Made by a program: the position numbers and the translations under genes. Source: UBA8337 sp038143435 (GTDB lineage: Bacteria; Pseudomonadota; Alphaproteobacteria; RS24). From it: a stretch of DNA of 64,000 nt. Shown piece after piece: positions 1-7,915 of the stretch. Below the pieces are notes generated by a model. That model saw only the letters and a list, made by a program, of their open reading frames with translations. It was not told where the DNA came from and did not search any database. Every line of letters starts with the position of its first letter. Position 1 is the first letter of the stretch. The DNA is taken from the NCBI GenBank assembly GCA_038143435.1, contig JAYQLX010000006.1, positions 147,344 to 211,343 of the forward strand. Direction: 5' to 3'.

Positions 1-135
1 TTCCTTCAACACCGCTTCGCGCGTGCCGGCCAAGCCGACGTTGGCCCCGGCAGCGTGCAAGGTTTTGGCAATCTCGCGCCCGATACCGCCTGACGCGCCG
101 GTCACCAGCGCATTTTTTCCGCTCAAATCAAACAT
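1..135 (-). CDS. fabG: 3-oxoacyl-ACP reductase FabG, N-terminal part (cut by window edge)
   Basis: Only the first 45 codons lie in the window; the gene runs off the left edge. The start ATG is at 135-133. The translation begins MFDLSGKNALVTGASGGIG, which holds the TGxxxGIG dinucleotide-binding motif of short-chain dehydrogenases at the N-terminus. It sits directly downstream of fabD on the same strand, with 19 bases between, the usual fabD-fabG order of fatty acid synthesis. By family it reduces 3-oxoacyl-ACP with NADPH in the cytosol. The catalytic Ser/Tyr/Lys are outside the window, so the FabG call rests on the N-terminus and the neighbour. Confidence 0.85.
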   Translation of the reverse strand, partial: MFDLSGKNALVTGASGGIGREIAKTLHAAGANVGLAGTREAVLKE

Positions 136-154
136 GGCCTGTTCCTTTCGGTAA

Positions 155-1090
155 TTAGCCTAAAAATCCGTCTATATCTTCCGGCGTGTTCAACGCTTTC
201 GCCGCCAAACGGCCATCAATGCGCTTGGCCATGCCGGTCAACACTTTACCGCTGCCGATTTCCACCAATTCGGTGACGCCATTATCTGCCGCCCAAATCA
301 TTGACTCGCGCCACCGCACAGAGCCGGTCACTTGTTGCACCAATAAGTCGCGAATATTGTCGCCATCGCTGACCGCCTGCGCCGTGACATTGGCAATCAG
401 CGGCACGCAAGGCGCGTTGATGGTCGTCTCAGCCAAAGCAGCTTGCATTTCATCAGCCGCCGGTTGCATCAAGGCGCAATGGAAAGGCGCGCTGACCGGC
501 AATTCCATCGCCCGCTTGGCACCGCGCTCTTTGGCAAAGTCGCAAGCGCGCGCAACTGCCGCCGCATGGCCTGAAATCACCACTTGCCCATTGGCATTAT
601 CATTGGCGGCGGCGCAAATTTCATCGCCGGTTGCCGCTTCTTCGGCAATCTCAGCCACCGCCTCGAAATCCAACCCCAAAAGAGCGGCCATTGCGCCGAC
701 ACCGACCGGCACGGCGCGCTGCATGGCTTGGCCGCGCAATTTCAAAAGCCGCGCCGTATCTTCAAGCTGCAAAGCACCGGCTGCGGTCAGCGCGGTATAT
801 TCGCCGAGGCTGTGCCCCGCGACATGCGACGCGCTGTCGGCCAATACCAGACCACGCCCTTCCAACACCCGCAAAGCAGCCATAGATACCGCCATCAGCG
901 CCGGTTGCGCGTTTTCTGTCAGGGTCAATTCATCTTCCGGCCCGTCCCACATCAAATCGCTCAATTTTTGTCCCAGCGCGTCATCAACGGCGGCGAAGAC
1001 GGCGCGCGCTTCAGGATAAGCCTCAGCAAGGGCGCGGCCCATACCGACAGCTTGGCTGCCCTGGCCCGGAAAAACAAATGCTTGCGTCAT
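155..1090 (-). CDS. fabD: Malonyl-CoA:ACP transacylase FabD
   Basis: 311 residues, normal for the family. It loads malonyl groups from CoA onto acyl carrier protein for fatty acid elongation. The N-terminal FPGQGSQ motif (about residues 7-13), the nucleophile elbow GHSLGEY with Ser94, and the SAPFH motif with the catalytic His are all present. The open frame extends further upstream, but ATG at 1090 is chosen because it begins MTQAFVFPGQGSQ like other FabD proteins and has GAGGG eight bases ahead of it. It is followed by fabG on the same strand and is divergent from rpsF. Confidence 0.96.
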   Translation of the reverse strand: MTQAFVFPGQGSQAVGMGRALAEAYPEARAVFAAVDDALGQKLSDLMWDGPEDELTLTENAQPALMAVSMAALRVLEGRGLVLADSASHVAGHSLGEYTALTAAGALQLEDTARLLKLRGQAMQRAVPVGVGAMAALLGLDFEAVAEIAEEAATGDEICAAANDNANGQVVISGHAAAVARACDFAKERGAKRAMELPVSAPFHCALMQPAADEMQAALAETTINAPCVPLIANVTAQAVSDGDNIRDLLVQQVTGSVRWRESMIWAADNGVTELVEIGSGKVLTGMAKRIDGRLAAKALNTPEDIDGFLG

Positions 1091-1206
1091 GATTGATTCC
1101 CTCTCATCTGGCGGTTGTTTTAGAGGGCCAAAACCCTCTTGCCAAGCCCCGCTGTCCATAGTATCACCCGCTTTATTGATTTCGGCTGGAGGCTGAAAGG
1201 ATAGAG

Positions 1207-1223
1207 GGCTCGATGGTCGAGCC
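1207..1223 (+). promoter_or_regulatory. Hairpin in the rpsF 5' leader
   Basis: GGCTCGA, loop TGG, TCGAGCC: a perfect seven-pair stem that can be lengthened by A-U and G-U pairs on both sides. It lies about 115 bases before the rpsF start in the fabD-rpsF divergent gap. No run of T follows, so it is not an obvious terminator; a leader structure or protein site is more likely. Confidence 0.4.
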
Positions 1224-1269
1224 TTTAGGAATGGTCCGGTATCCCTTGTCTCCGCTCTCGCGTGTCTGT

Positions 1270-1307
1270 GAGCCTCTCCCTTTCGGTAGATAGCTCGCAA
1301 GAGGCTC
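1270..1307 (+). promoter_or_regulatory. Stem-loop just upstream of rpsF (possible S6:S18 leader)
   Basis: GAGCCTCT at 1270-1277 pairs with AGAGGCTC at 1300-1307 (eight pairs, 22-base loop). The stem ends about 30 bases before the rpsF ATG, next to a GCCG and the AAAGGAGAG ribosome binding site. In many bacteria the S6:S18 complex binds a leader hairpin with a CCG element to repress this operon. The position fits; the exact consensus was not checked. Confidence 0.35.
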
Positions 1308-1336
1308 GGCGCCGAAAAAACCAAAGGAGAGAGGCT

Positions 1337-1720
1337 ATGGCTCTTTATGAGCACATATTTATAGCGCGTCAGGATATTTCAGCCCAACAGGTCGAAGGCC
1401 TTGTTGATATGGCGCAAGCCGTGCTGGAAGAAAATGGCGGCAAAATTACCAAAAACGAATATTGGGGGCTGAAATCTTTGGCCTATCGCGTGAAAAAGAA
1501 CCGCAAAGGTCACTATACGTTACTCAATATTGAAGCTGATCATGCGGCGGTTGCCGAACTGGAACGCCGCATCAGCCTGAATGATGACATTATCCGCCAT
1601 ATGACATTGCGGGTCGAAGAGCACGAAGCTGATGAGTCCATTCAGATGCGTAACAAAAATCGCGATGAGCGCCGCAGCGCGCGCCGCGAAGAAGGAAATT
1701 ATGAAAGGGAAGCATCATGA
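1337..1720 (+). CDS. rpsF: 30S ribosomal protein S6
   Basis: 127 residues beginning MALYEHIFIARQDIS, with the S6 core and the NEYWGLKSLAYRVKKNRKGHY segment that packs on S18 and 16S rRNA. The C-terminus has the basic/acidic tail (ERRSARREE) common in alphaproteobacteria. ATG at 1337 is chosen over an in-frame upstream start because a strong AAAGGAGAG site precedes it. The last four bases overlap rpsR (ATGA), so S6 and S18, which bind the platform together, are probably translationally coupled. Confidence 0.97.
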   Translation: MALYEHIFIARQDISAQQVEGLVDMAQAVLEENGGKITKNEYWGLKSLAYRVKKNRKGHYTLLNIEADHAAVAELERRISLNDDIIRHMTLRVEEHEADESIQMRNKNRDERRSARREEGNYEREAS

Positions 1721-1953
1721 GCCAGGGTCGTCGTCCCTTCGGCCGTCGCCGTAAGTCCTGCCCGTTTTCGGGCGCCAATGCACCGGTCATTGACTATAAG
1801 GATACGCGACTGCTGCAACGTTATGTTTCAGAACGCGGTAAAATCGTGCCGCGCCGCATTACTGCCGTTTCGGCCAAAAAACAGCGTGAGCTGGCTCGAG
1901 CCATCAAGCGTTCTCGTTTTCTTGCGCTGATGCCTTACACGGTGGACCAGTAA
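1717..1953 (+). CDS. rpsR: 30S ribosomal protein S18
   Basis: 78 residues, typical length. It carries the S18 signature around IDYKDTRLLQRYVSERGKI and the basic C-terminal RELARAIKRSRFLALMPY segment that contacts 16S rRNA. An early CPFSG is kept. It overlaps rpsF by four bases and is followed after 19 bases by the DUF2232 membrane gene, so it belongs to the rpsF-rpsR-DUF2232-rplI operon. Confidence 0.97.
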   Translation: MSQGRRPFGRRRKSCPFSGANAPVIDYKDTRLLQRYVSERGKIVPRRITAVSAKKQRELARAIKRSRFLALMPYTVDQ

Positions 1954-1972
1954 GCGCGAGCGGGTGCGGCGC

Positions 1973-2908
1973 ATGGCCAATACCCAATTATTGCGAATAG
2001 TATTTGCGGCGATCGGCAGTTTTGTGCTGTTCGCCGCACTTATTTTCATGCCTTTTGCCCCCTTACCGATTGCCGCTATCGGCCTGTCATTCGGCATGGG
2101 GCAAGCCATCATCACCGCCGTTCTCGCTGCTGTGATGACAGCCATTATCTTATCGCCGCCTTTGGCCATTGTTTTTGCCATTACTTTTTTGGCTCCGACC
2201 GTATTGCTTGTCCGGCAAGCCCTATTGTCACGACAAGATGCTGAAGGCCGCTTTATCTTTTATCCACTGCAACAGCTTATTTTGCTGACACTCGGCATGA
2301 CCGGTATCGTTGCTGTGCTTTTGTTTTTCATCAGTGGCGGCGCAGAAGGCCTGCCGCAATCTTTTGCCAATGCCATTCAGCAAGCGCCGGAAGTGCGCGA
2401 AGCGCTGGTGCAGGTTTATGGCATTTCCAGCCAAGAGGAGATGCTGTGGATTGCCAATGCCATGCTGGTCTCTGCTTTTGCCAGTTGGCCGCTTTTGTTG
2501 CTCGGTAATATGCAATTGGCGCAAGCTCTGCTGGTGCGGGTGAAGCGCAATTTGCGGCCACAAGAAAATTATGACCGCTTGCAATTGCCGATTTGGTTGG
2601 TTGCGCCGCTGGCCGTTTTCATGGGGGGCGCTGCTTTATTAAGCGGTTGGCCCGCCAGTTTGAGCGCCGCTTTGGCCGCCATGATAATGGCCGCATATTT
2701 TTTATTGGGTTTGGCGATTATTCATGCTATTTCCCGCCACTGGAATGGGCGTGGCTTTCTGCTCGCCGTGCTTTATTTCCTGATTTTCGTGATGGCTTGG
2801 GTGATTATCCCCGTCAGCCTAATGGGATTGTTGGACACCCGCTTTGATTTTCGCAAGCTGAACCGACGCCCTGACAAGCCATCTGACGCAGAAGGGGACG
2901 AGGAGTAA
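1973..2908 (+). CDS. DUF2232 family integral membrane protein
   Basis: About 311 residues, strongly hydrophobic, with roughly eight predicted membrane helices and a short basic-acidic cytoplasmic tail (RRPDKPSDAEGDEE). Length, topology and position between rpsR and rplI match the DUF2232 (YybS-like) proteins often found at this spot in alphaproteobacteria and Firmicutes; their function is not known. ATG at 1973 is preferred; a GTG at 1964 is an alternative three codons upstream. Neither has a strong ribosome binding site, suggesting coupling to rpsR. Confidence 0.8.
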   Translation: MANTQLLRIVFAAIGSFVLFAALIFMPFAPLPIAAIGLSFGMGQAIITAVLAAVMTAIILSPPLAIVFAITFLAPTVLLVRQALLSRQDAEGRFIFYPLQQLILLTLGMTGIVAVLLFFISGGAEGLPQSFANAIQQAPEVREALVQVYGISSQEEMLWIANAMLVSAFASWPLLLLGNMQLAQALLVRVKRNLRPQENYDRLQLPIWLVAPLAVFMGGAALLSGWPASLSAALAAMIMAAYFLLGLAIIHAISRHWNGRGFLLAVLYFLIFVMAWVIIPVSLMGLLDTRFDFRKLNRRPDKPSDAEGDEE

Positions 2909-2912
2909 GAAC

Positions 2913-3617
2913 ATGCAAATTGTATTGCTGGAACGCATTGCAAAGCTTGGTCAAATGGGTGACGTCGTAAATGTAAAAGACGGCTATGCCCGCAATTATT
3001 TACTACCGCAAGGCAAAGCTTTGCGCGCCAATAAAGCCAATCTTGAGCGCTTTGAACAAGACCGCGCGCAATTGGAAGCGCGTAATCTTGAGCGCAAGAC
3101 AGATGCCGAAGCGGTCGATAGCAAATTGAACGGCGAAAGCTATGTCGTCATTCGCCAATCGGGCGACACCGGCCAGCTTTATGGCTCAGTGACGACGCGC
3201 GATATTGCCGAATTGCTGTCAGAAAACGGATTTGACACCGCTCGCAATCAAATTGTGCTGGCGCAGCCGATTAAAATTCTCGGCCTGCATGAAGTCAGTG
3301 TGATTTTGCACCCGGAAGTTACCTCGACCGTCATCGTCAATGTGGCGCGGACGCAAGATGAAGCGGAACGTCAAGCCGCAGGTGAAGATGTGACGGCTGA
3401 ACAAGCCGATGAAGAAGACACCATCGCCGTTGAAGAAGTTTTCGACGAGGGCGTTGAAGTCAATCTTGAAGAAGACGCTGCCGAGGCAGAAGCCGAGGAA
3501 GCGACCATCGAAGAAGAAACAGCCTCTGAAGAAGAAGCTGAAGCGGTTGAAGAAGAAGCGACTGCGACAGACGACGCTGAAGAGTCAAGCGACAATGAGG
3601 AAGAGTCAGAAGATTAA
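2913..3617 (+). CDS. rplI: 50S ribosomal protein L9 with long acidic C-terminal extension
   Basis: The first ~150 residues are a complete L9: N-domain with the GxxGDVVNVKDGYARNYLLP signature, a long connecting helix and the C-domain ending near VIVNVARTQDEAERQAAG. L9 binds 23S rRNA near the L1 stalk base. The protein is 234 residues, against about 150 in most bacteria. The additional ~85 residues are nearly all Glu, Ala, Asp, Thr and Ser with no basic residues. GAGGAG precedes the ATG. It is the last gene before a terminator at 3641. Confidence 0.95.
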   Translation: MQIVLLERIAKLGQMGDVVNVKDGYARNYLLPQGKALRANKANLERFEQDRAQLEARNLERKTDAEAVDSKLNGESYVVIRQSGDTGQLYGSVTTRDIAELLSENGFDTARNQIVLAQPIKILGLHEVSVILHPEVTSTVIVNVARTQDEAERQAAGEDVTAEQADEEDTIAVEEVFDEGVEVNLEEDAAEAEAEEATIEEETASEEEAEAVEEEATATDDAEESSDNEEESED

Positions 3618-3640
3618 TTTTGACTTTTCCCCGTTACTAA

Positions 3641-3680
3641 CAGGCCCCGTCGAAATTATTTTCGCGGGGTCTGTTTTTTT
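3641..3680 (+). terminator. Rho-independent terminator after rplI
   Basis: CAGGCCCCGTCGAAA pairs with TTTCGCGGGGTCTG around a short ATTA loop (one bulge), followed directly by seven T. It lies 24 bases after the rplI stop and ends the rpsF-rpsR-DUF2232-rplI unit, so dnaB needs its own promoter. Confidence 0.85.
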
Positions 3681-3719
3681 AGGTCGCCAGCCCGCGCCAC
3701 CTTGTCTAGTGTCATTGTC

Positions 3720-5236
3720 ATGTCAGACACACCTGCTACTCCCTTAAACCCTGCCAGCGAGTCGCAAACCGCCGATTTCCGGCAGTTGCCGAATAATATT
3801 GAAGCTGAGCAAGGTTTGCTTGGCGCGCTTCTCATCAATAATGACGCGCTTGATCAGGTGGCTGATTTTCTTAAACCCGCTTATTTCCACGACCCGGTTC
3901 ATCAGCGCATTTTCGAGGCCATCAGCAAGCTTATCGGCAATGGCAATCTCGCTTCGCCGGTGACGCTGAAAACCTATTTGGAAATGGATGAGGGTTTGGT
4001 TGCCTTGGGCGGTGTCGGCTATTTGGCGCGACTGGCCAGCAATGCCACCACCATTGCCAATGCCAAACAATATGGCCAAACCATTTACGACCTCGCCATT
4101 CGCCGCCAATTGATTTTGGTTGGGCAGGAAATGATTGGCGACGCATTTGATGCCGATATTGACGAAAAACCCGATGACCAAATCGATAAGGCCGAACAAG
4201 CGCTTTACAATATTGCTGAAAAAGGCACGCATAATTCGGGCTTTATGGCTTTCGATACATCGCTGACCGGCGCCATTGAGATGGCTGAAAAGGCCTATCA
4301 GCGCGACGGCGATCTGTCGGGCATTTCAACCGGCTTTCAGGGTTTGGATAATGTCACGGGCGGTTTGCAAGACAGCGATTTGGTCATTCTCGCCGGTCGT
4401 CCCGCTATGGGTAAAACCGCGCTGGCGACCAATATCGCGTTTAATATTGCGCATGATTATATGAAGGCGCGCCAAAGCGGCAATGTTGAAACGCGGCCCG
4501 ACGGCTCGGTTGAAGTGAAAGATGGCGGCGTGGTCGGCTTTTCTCGCTGGAAATGGCGGCCGAGCAATTGGCCACGCGGATGCTGGCCGAGCGCGCCGGT
4601 GTCTCCTCGTCAAATATCCGTAAGGGCGACATTCACGAAGATGAATATGGCCAATTGGTCAATGCGGCGCGCGAATTGCAAGAAGCGCCGCTTTTCATTG
4701 ACCATACCGGTGCCATTCCCATTGCGACTTTGGCGGCACGGGCGCGACGTTTGAAGCGGCAACACGGTCTGGGTTTGATTGTCGTTGACTATTTGCAGCT
4801 TGTGCGCGCCTCCAGCGGGCGCGATGGCCGCGTTCAGGAAGTCAGCGAGATTACACAAGGGCTGAAAGCACTTGCCAAAGAGCTTGATGTACCGGTTTTG
4901 GCGCTGGCGCAGCTTTCGCGACAAGTCGAGCAGCGCGATGATAAACGCCCACAACTTTCCGATTTGCGTGAATCGGGCTCGATTGAGCAGGACGCTGATA
5001 TTGTCATGTTTGTGTATCGCGAACCCTATTATCTGGCGCGCGAAAAGCCGCAAGAAGGCACGGAAGAATTTTTTGCATGGCAAGAAAAAATGGATGCGGT
5101 GGACGGCACGGCGGAAGTGATTATCGGCAAAAACCGTCACGGCCCGACCGGCGCGGCAAAAATGGCCTTTGAAGACCGCTTCACCCGCTTCACCGATTTG
5201 CTGGAAGACGATCATCTGCCGGAGCGCATGGACTGA
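3720..5236 (+). CDS. dnaB: Replicative DNA helicase DnaB (one-base frameshift in this sequence)
   Basis: Hexameric fork helicase. The N-terminal domain (NIEAEQGLLGALL near residue 25) is followed by a RecA-type motor with Walker A GRPAMGKT near residue 225 and the Walker B segment LIVVDYLQLV near 352. The frame breaks at 4539-4542: ...GGVVGF should continue FSLEMAAEQLATRM, but the T run has four T instead of five. The pieces are 3720-4754 and a second frame through 5236. Restored length is about 505 residues. The insert with QSGNVETRPDGSVEVKDGG after Walker A is typical of alphaproteobacteria. DnaB is essential, so a sequencing error is much more likely than a real mutation. Confidence 0.93.
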
Positions 5237-5237
5237 T

Positions 5238-6332
5238 ATGGCCGCGTCCGACCAGGCCGAGTTGACGATTGATTTGGCGGCTCTGGCGGCTAATTACAAA
5301 ACCATGCAAAAAAATGCCGGCAAAGCCGAGACCAGCGCCGTGGTGAAAGCCGATGGCTATGGCCTCGGCATGGCCGAAATTGCCCCTGTCCTATTTGATG
5401 CCGGTTGCCGCAGCTTTTGGGTCGCGCAATTAAATGAAGGCATTGCCTTGCGCGCCATTTTGCCTGAGGCGAAAATTTATGTGCTCAACGGTGTGCCAAG
5501 CGGCACGGCAGCGCAATTTGAGACGTATGATTTGCGCCCCTGCCTCGTCACGCTGGCGCAAGTGGAAGAATGGCAAAGCCATTGCCAAGCCAATAAACCC
5601 CTGCCCGCCTGTCTGTTTGTCGACAGTGGCTTTAACCGTCTTGGCTTTGGTGAGATTGAAATTGCCGAACTCATGGCGCGGCCCGATATTTTTGAAGGTT
5701 GGGAGCTGTGCCTGATTGCCAGCCATTTGGCCTGCGCCGATGACCCGACCCATCCGATGAATGGAGCGCAGCTTGAGCGCTTTAGCAATGCGCTGGCGGT
5801 ATTGCAGCCTGCCCCCGCCTCATTGGCCAATTCGGGCGGCACCATGTTGGGGGCAGATTATCATTTCGACATGATACGCACCGGCACCATGCTTTATGGT
5901 TGCTCAGCCACGGCGAAAGAAGAAGACGCACTGTCGCCCATTGCATCTTTGCGCGCGCCCTTATTGCAAATGCGTCGGCTTTACGCCGGTGACAGCGTTG
6001 GCTATGGCGCGACCTTTACCGCATCCGGGGAAATGACCATCGGCATTGCCAGCCTCGGCTATGGTGACGGCCTGTCACGTCATTTCGGCAATCAAAGCCC
6101 GTCGCCCATGCGCTTCACCATAGACGGCCAGCCGGTCTCCTTACTTGGTCGTATTTCTATGGACAGCCTCGCCATTGACCTGACAAATCTGCCGCAAATG
6201 CCGTCTGTCGGCGATATGGTCGAGATTTTCGGCCAAGACAATCCGATTGACCGATTGGCACAACAAGGCAACACCATATCATATGAGCTTCTCACATCGC
6301 TCGGCAGCCGCTATAACCGCATATACAAATAA
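5238..6332 (+). CDS. alr: Alanine racemase
   Basis: 364 residues. A PLP enzyme interconverting L- and D-alanine for peptidoglycan. The PLP lysine is Lys37 in VVKADGYG and the second catalytic base is the Tyr in SVGYGATF (residue 256). LGRISMDSLAIDLT matches the C-terminal beta domain. ATG at 5238 follows the dnaB stop by one base, so the two are probably cotranscribed; dnaB-alr adjacency is common in alphaproteobacteria. Confidence 0.95.
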   Translation: MAASDQAELTIDLAALAANYKTMQKNAGKAETSAVVKADGYGLGMAEIAPVLFDAGCRSFWVAQLNEGIALRAILPEAKIYVLNGVPSGTAAQFETYDLRPCLVTLAQVEEWQSHCQANKPLPACLFVDSGFNRLGFGEIEIAELMARPDIFEGWELCLIASHLACADDPTHPMNGAQLERFSNALAVLQPAPASLANSGGTMLGADYHFDMIRTGTMLYGCSATAKEEDALSPIASLRAPLLQMRRLYAGDSVGYGATFTASGEMTIGIASLGYGDGLSRHFGNQSPSPMRFTIDGQPVSLLGRISMDSLAIDLTNLPQMPSVGDMVEIFGQDNPIDRLAQQGNTISYELLTSLGSRYNRIYK

Positions 6333-6341
6333 GAAGCGGAG

Positions 6342-7121
6342 ATGATAGTGAATTTTCTGGCAACCATTGGCGCATTCTTTCTCGCCTTTTTCGAACAAAC
6401 CGGGCGGCTATCGGTTTTTGTCGGTCAAACATTGGCGGCCATGCTGCGCCCGCCGATTTATTTCCGCATCATCGGACAACAAATTATTCGCATCGGTTAT
6501 TTCTCTTTGCCGGTAGTCGCACTGACCTCTTTCTTCACCGGCGGTGCGCTGGCCATTCAGATTTACTATGGCGGCAATCAGTTCAATTCAGAGGCTATTG
6601 TGTCCAGCATTGTCGCTTTGGGCATTACCCGCGAATTGGGGCCGGTGCTGGGCGGCTTGATGGTCGCCGGTCGCGTTTCTGCCGCCATTGCGGCTGAGAT
6701 TGGCACAATGCGCGTCACCGAACAAATTGATGCGCTAACCACGCTATCCACCGACCCGCATAAATATCTCGTCGCGCCGCGCGTTATCGCCGCCACTTTG
6801 TGCATGCCCGTGTTGGCCTTGATTGCAGATATTATCGGCATTTTCGGCGGCTTTGTCGTCGGCACGCAATCATTCGGTTTTAACGCTGCCATTTATGTAC
6901 AGCGCACGATTAACTTCTTGACCATTGATGATGTCACTTCGGGCCTCATCAAGGCGGCAGTGTTCGGCTTCATCATCGCGATGATGGGTTGCTATAATGG
7001 CTATTATTCCAAAGGCGGCGCGCAAGGCGTCGGTCGTGCCACCACCAATGCGGTGGTCTCGGCCTCAATTCTCATTCTCGCTGCCAATTATCTGATGACC
7101 TCGCTTCTGTTCTCATCATGA
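6342..7121 (+). CDS. mlaE: MlaE-family ABC permease (lipid transport)
   Basis: 259 residues with the YrbE/MlaE permease pattern: amphipathic N-terminal helix, then five or so membrane helices, with the conserved ELGPVLGGLMVAGRVSAAIAAEIGTMRVTEQIDAL coupling segment around residues 100-135. With MlaF it forms the inner-membrane core of the Mla system, which moves phospholipids between the membranes. GAAGCGGAG precedes the ATG, nine bases after alr. It overlaps mlaF by four bases. No mlaD-type substrate-binding gene follows. Confidence 0.92.
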   Translation: MIVNFLATIGAFFLAFFEQTGRLSVFVGQTLAAMLRPPIYFRIIGQQIIRIGYFSLPVVALTSFFTGGALAIQIYYGGNQFNSEAIVSSIVALGITRELGPVLGGLMVAGRVSAAIAAEIGTMRVTEQIDALTTLSTDPHKYLVAPRVIAATLCMPVLALIADIIGIFGGFVVGTQSFGFNAAIYVQRTINFLTIDDVTSGLIKAAVFGFIIAMMGCYNGYYSKGGAQGVGRATTNAVVSASILILAANYLMTSLLFSS

Positions 7122-7915
7122 CCGCAAAAATCGCCCTTTCAGATGTTCACAAAAGCTTCGGCCCGAAAGATGTTCTGCGTGGCGTCAATTTAGAGGTAGA
7201 GACGGGTCAATCGGTTGTTGTCATTGGCGGCTCGGGCAGCGGCAAATCGGTGATGCTGAAATCCATTCTTGGCCTACTGACACCCGATATCGGCTCCATC
7301 AAAATTGACGGTCGCGAAACCGTTGGGCTGGCGCGCAGCGGACGTGCCGATATTGACCATCAAATTGGCATGTTGTTTCAAAACGGCGCTTTGTTCGACA
7401 GCCTGCCGGTCTGGAAAAATGTCGCGTTTCGCGCCATTCAGAATGACGGTATGGGCGAGGCTGATGCCCGCGATTTGGCCGTTGATGCGCTCAAGCAAGT
7501 CGAATTGGGGGCGGAACTGCTTGACCTCTCCCCGGCCTCTTTATCGGGTGGTATGCACAAGCGCGTCGGGCTGGCACGCGCCATTGCCTCCAAGCCGGAT
7601 ATTATCTTTTTTGACGAGCCGACCACCGGTCTCGACCCGATTATGACCGATGTCATCAATCATCTCATTCGCGATTGCGTGCAGGAGCTTGGCGCAACCA
7701 CCATGACCATCACCCACGACATGACCTCAGTGCGCGCCATCGCCGATAAGACGGCACTGCTTTATAAGGGCGAAATTATCTGGCAAGGCACAACCGACGC
7801 ACTTGAAGCCTCGGACGACCCGTTTCTCAACCAATTTATCAATGGTCTGCCGCACGGGCCGATTGAGGTTGAAGGCCAGCAACTCGATACTGCGCCAAAC
7901 GCTGAGGCGGTTTAA
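7118..7915 (+). CDS. mlaF: MlaF-family ABC ATPase (lipid transport)
   Basis: 265 residues. Walker A GGSGSGKS at residues 37-44, Q-loop in MLFQNGALF, signature LSGGMHKR, Walker B IIFFDEPTTGLDP and switch His in ITHDM are all present, so the ATPase is intact. The SGGMHKRVGLARA signature is characteristic of the MlaF/Mkl family. The start overlaps mlaE (ATGA) and the stop shares its last base with radA (TAATG), so the three genes are read together. Confidence 0.93.
   Translation: MTAKIALSDVHKSFGPKDVLRGVNLEVETGQSVVVIGGSGSGKSVMLKSILGLLTPDIGSIKIDGRETVGLARSGRADIDHQIGMLFQNGALFDSLPVWKNVAFRAIQNDGMGEADARDLAVDALKQVELGAELLDLSPASLSGGMHKRVGLARAIASKPDIIFFDEPTTGLDPIMTDVINHLIRDCVQELGATTMTITHDMTSVRAIADKTALLYKGEIIWQGTTDALEASDDPFLNQFINGLPHGPIEVEGQQLDTAPNAEAV

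Noticed and set aside
1122..1139. AGAGGG-6-CCCTCT hairpin upstream of fabD
   Set aside because: Only six pairs, without a T run or clear role; not strong enough to list as a feature.
1139..1168. TTGCCA ... TAGTAT as a promoter for rpsF
   Set aside because: The spacing is about 14 bases, too short for a normal sigma-70 promoter, so I did not annotate it.
4520..4560. Programmed ribosomal frameshift in dnaB
   Set aside because: The site GGCTTTTCTC is not a classical X XXY YYZ slippery sequence, no stimulatory structure is evident, and DnaB is not made this way in known bacteria; a missing base is simpler.
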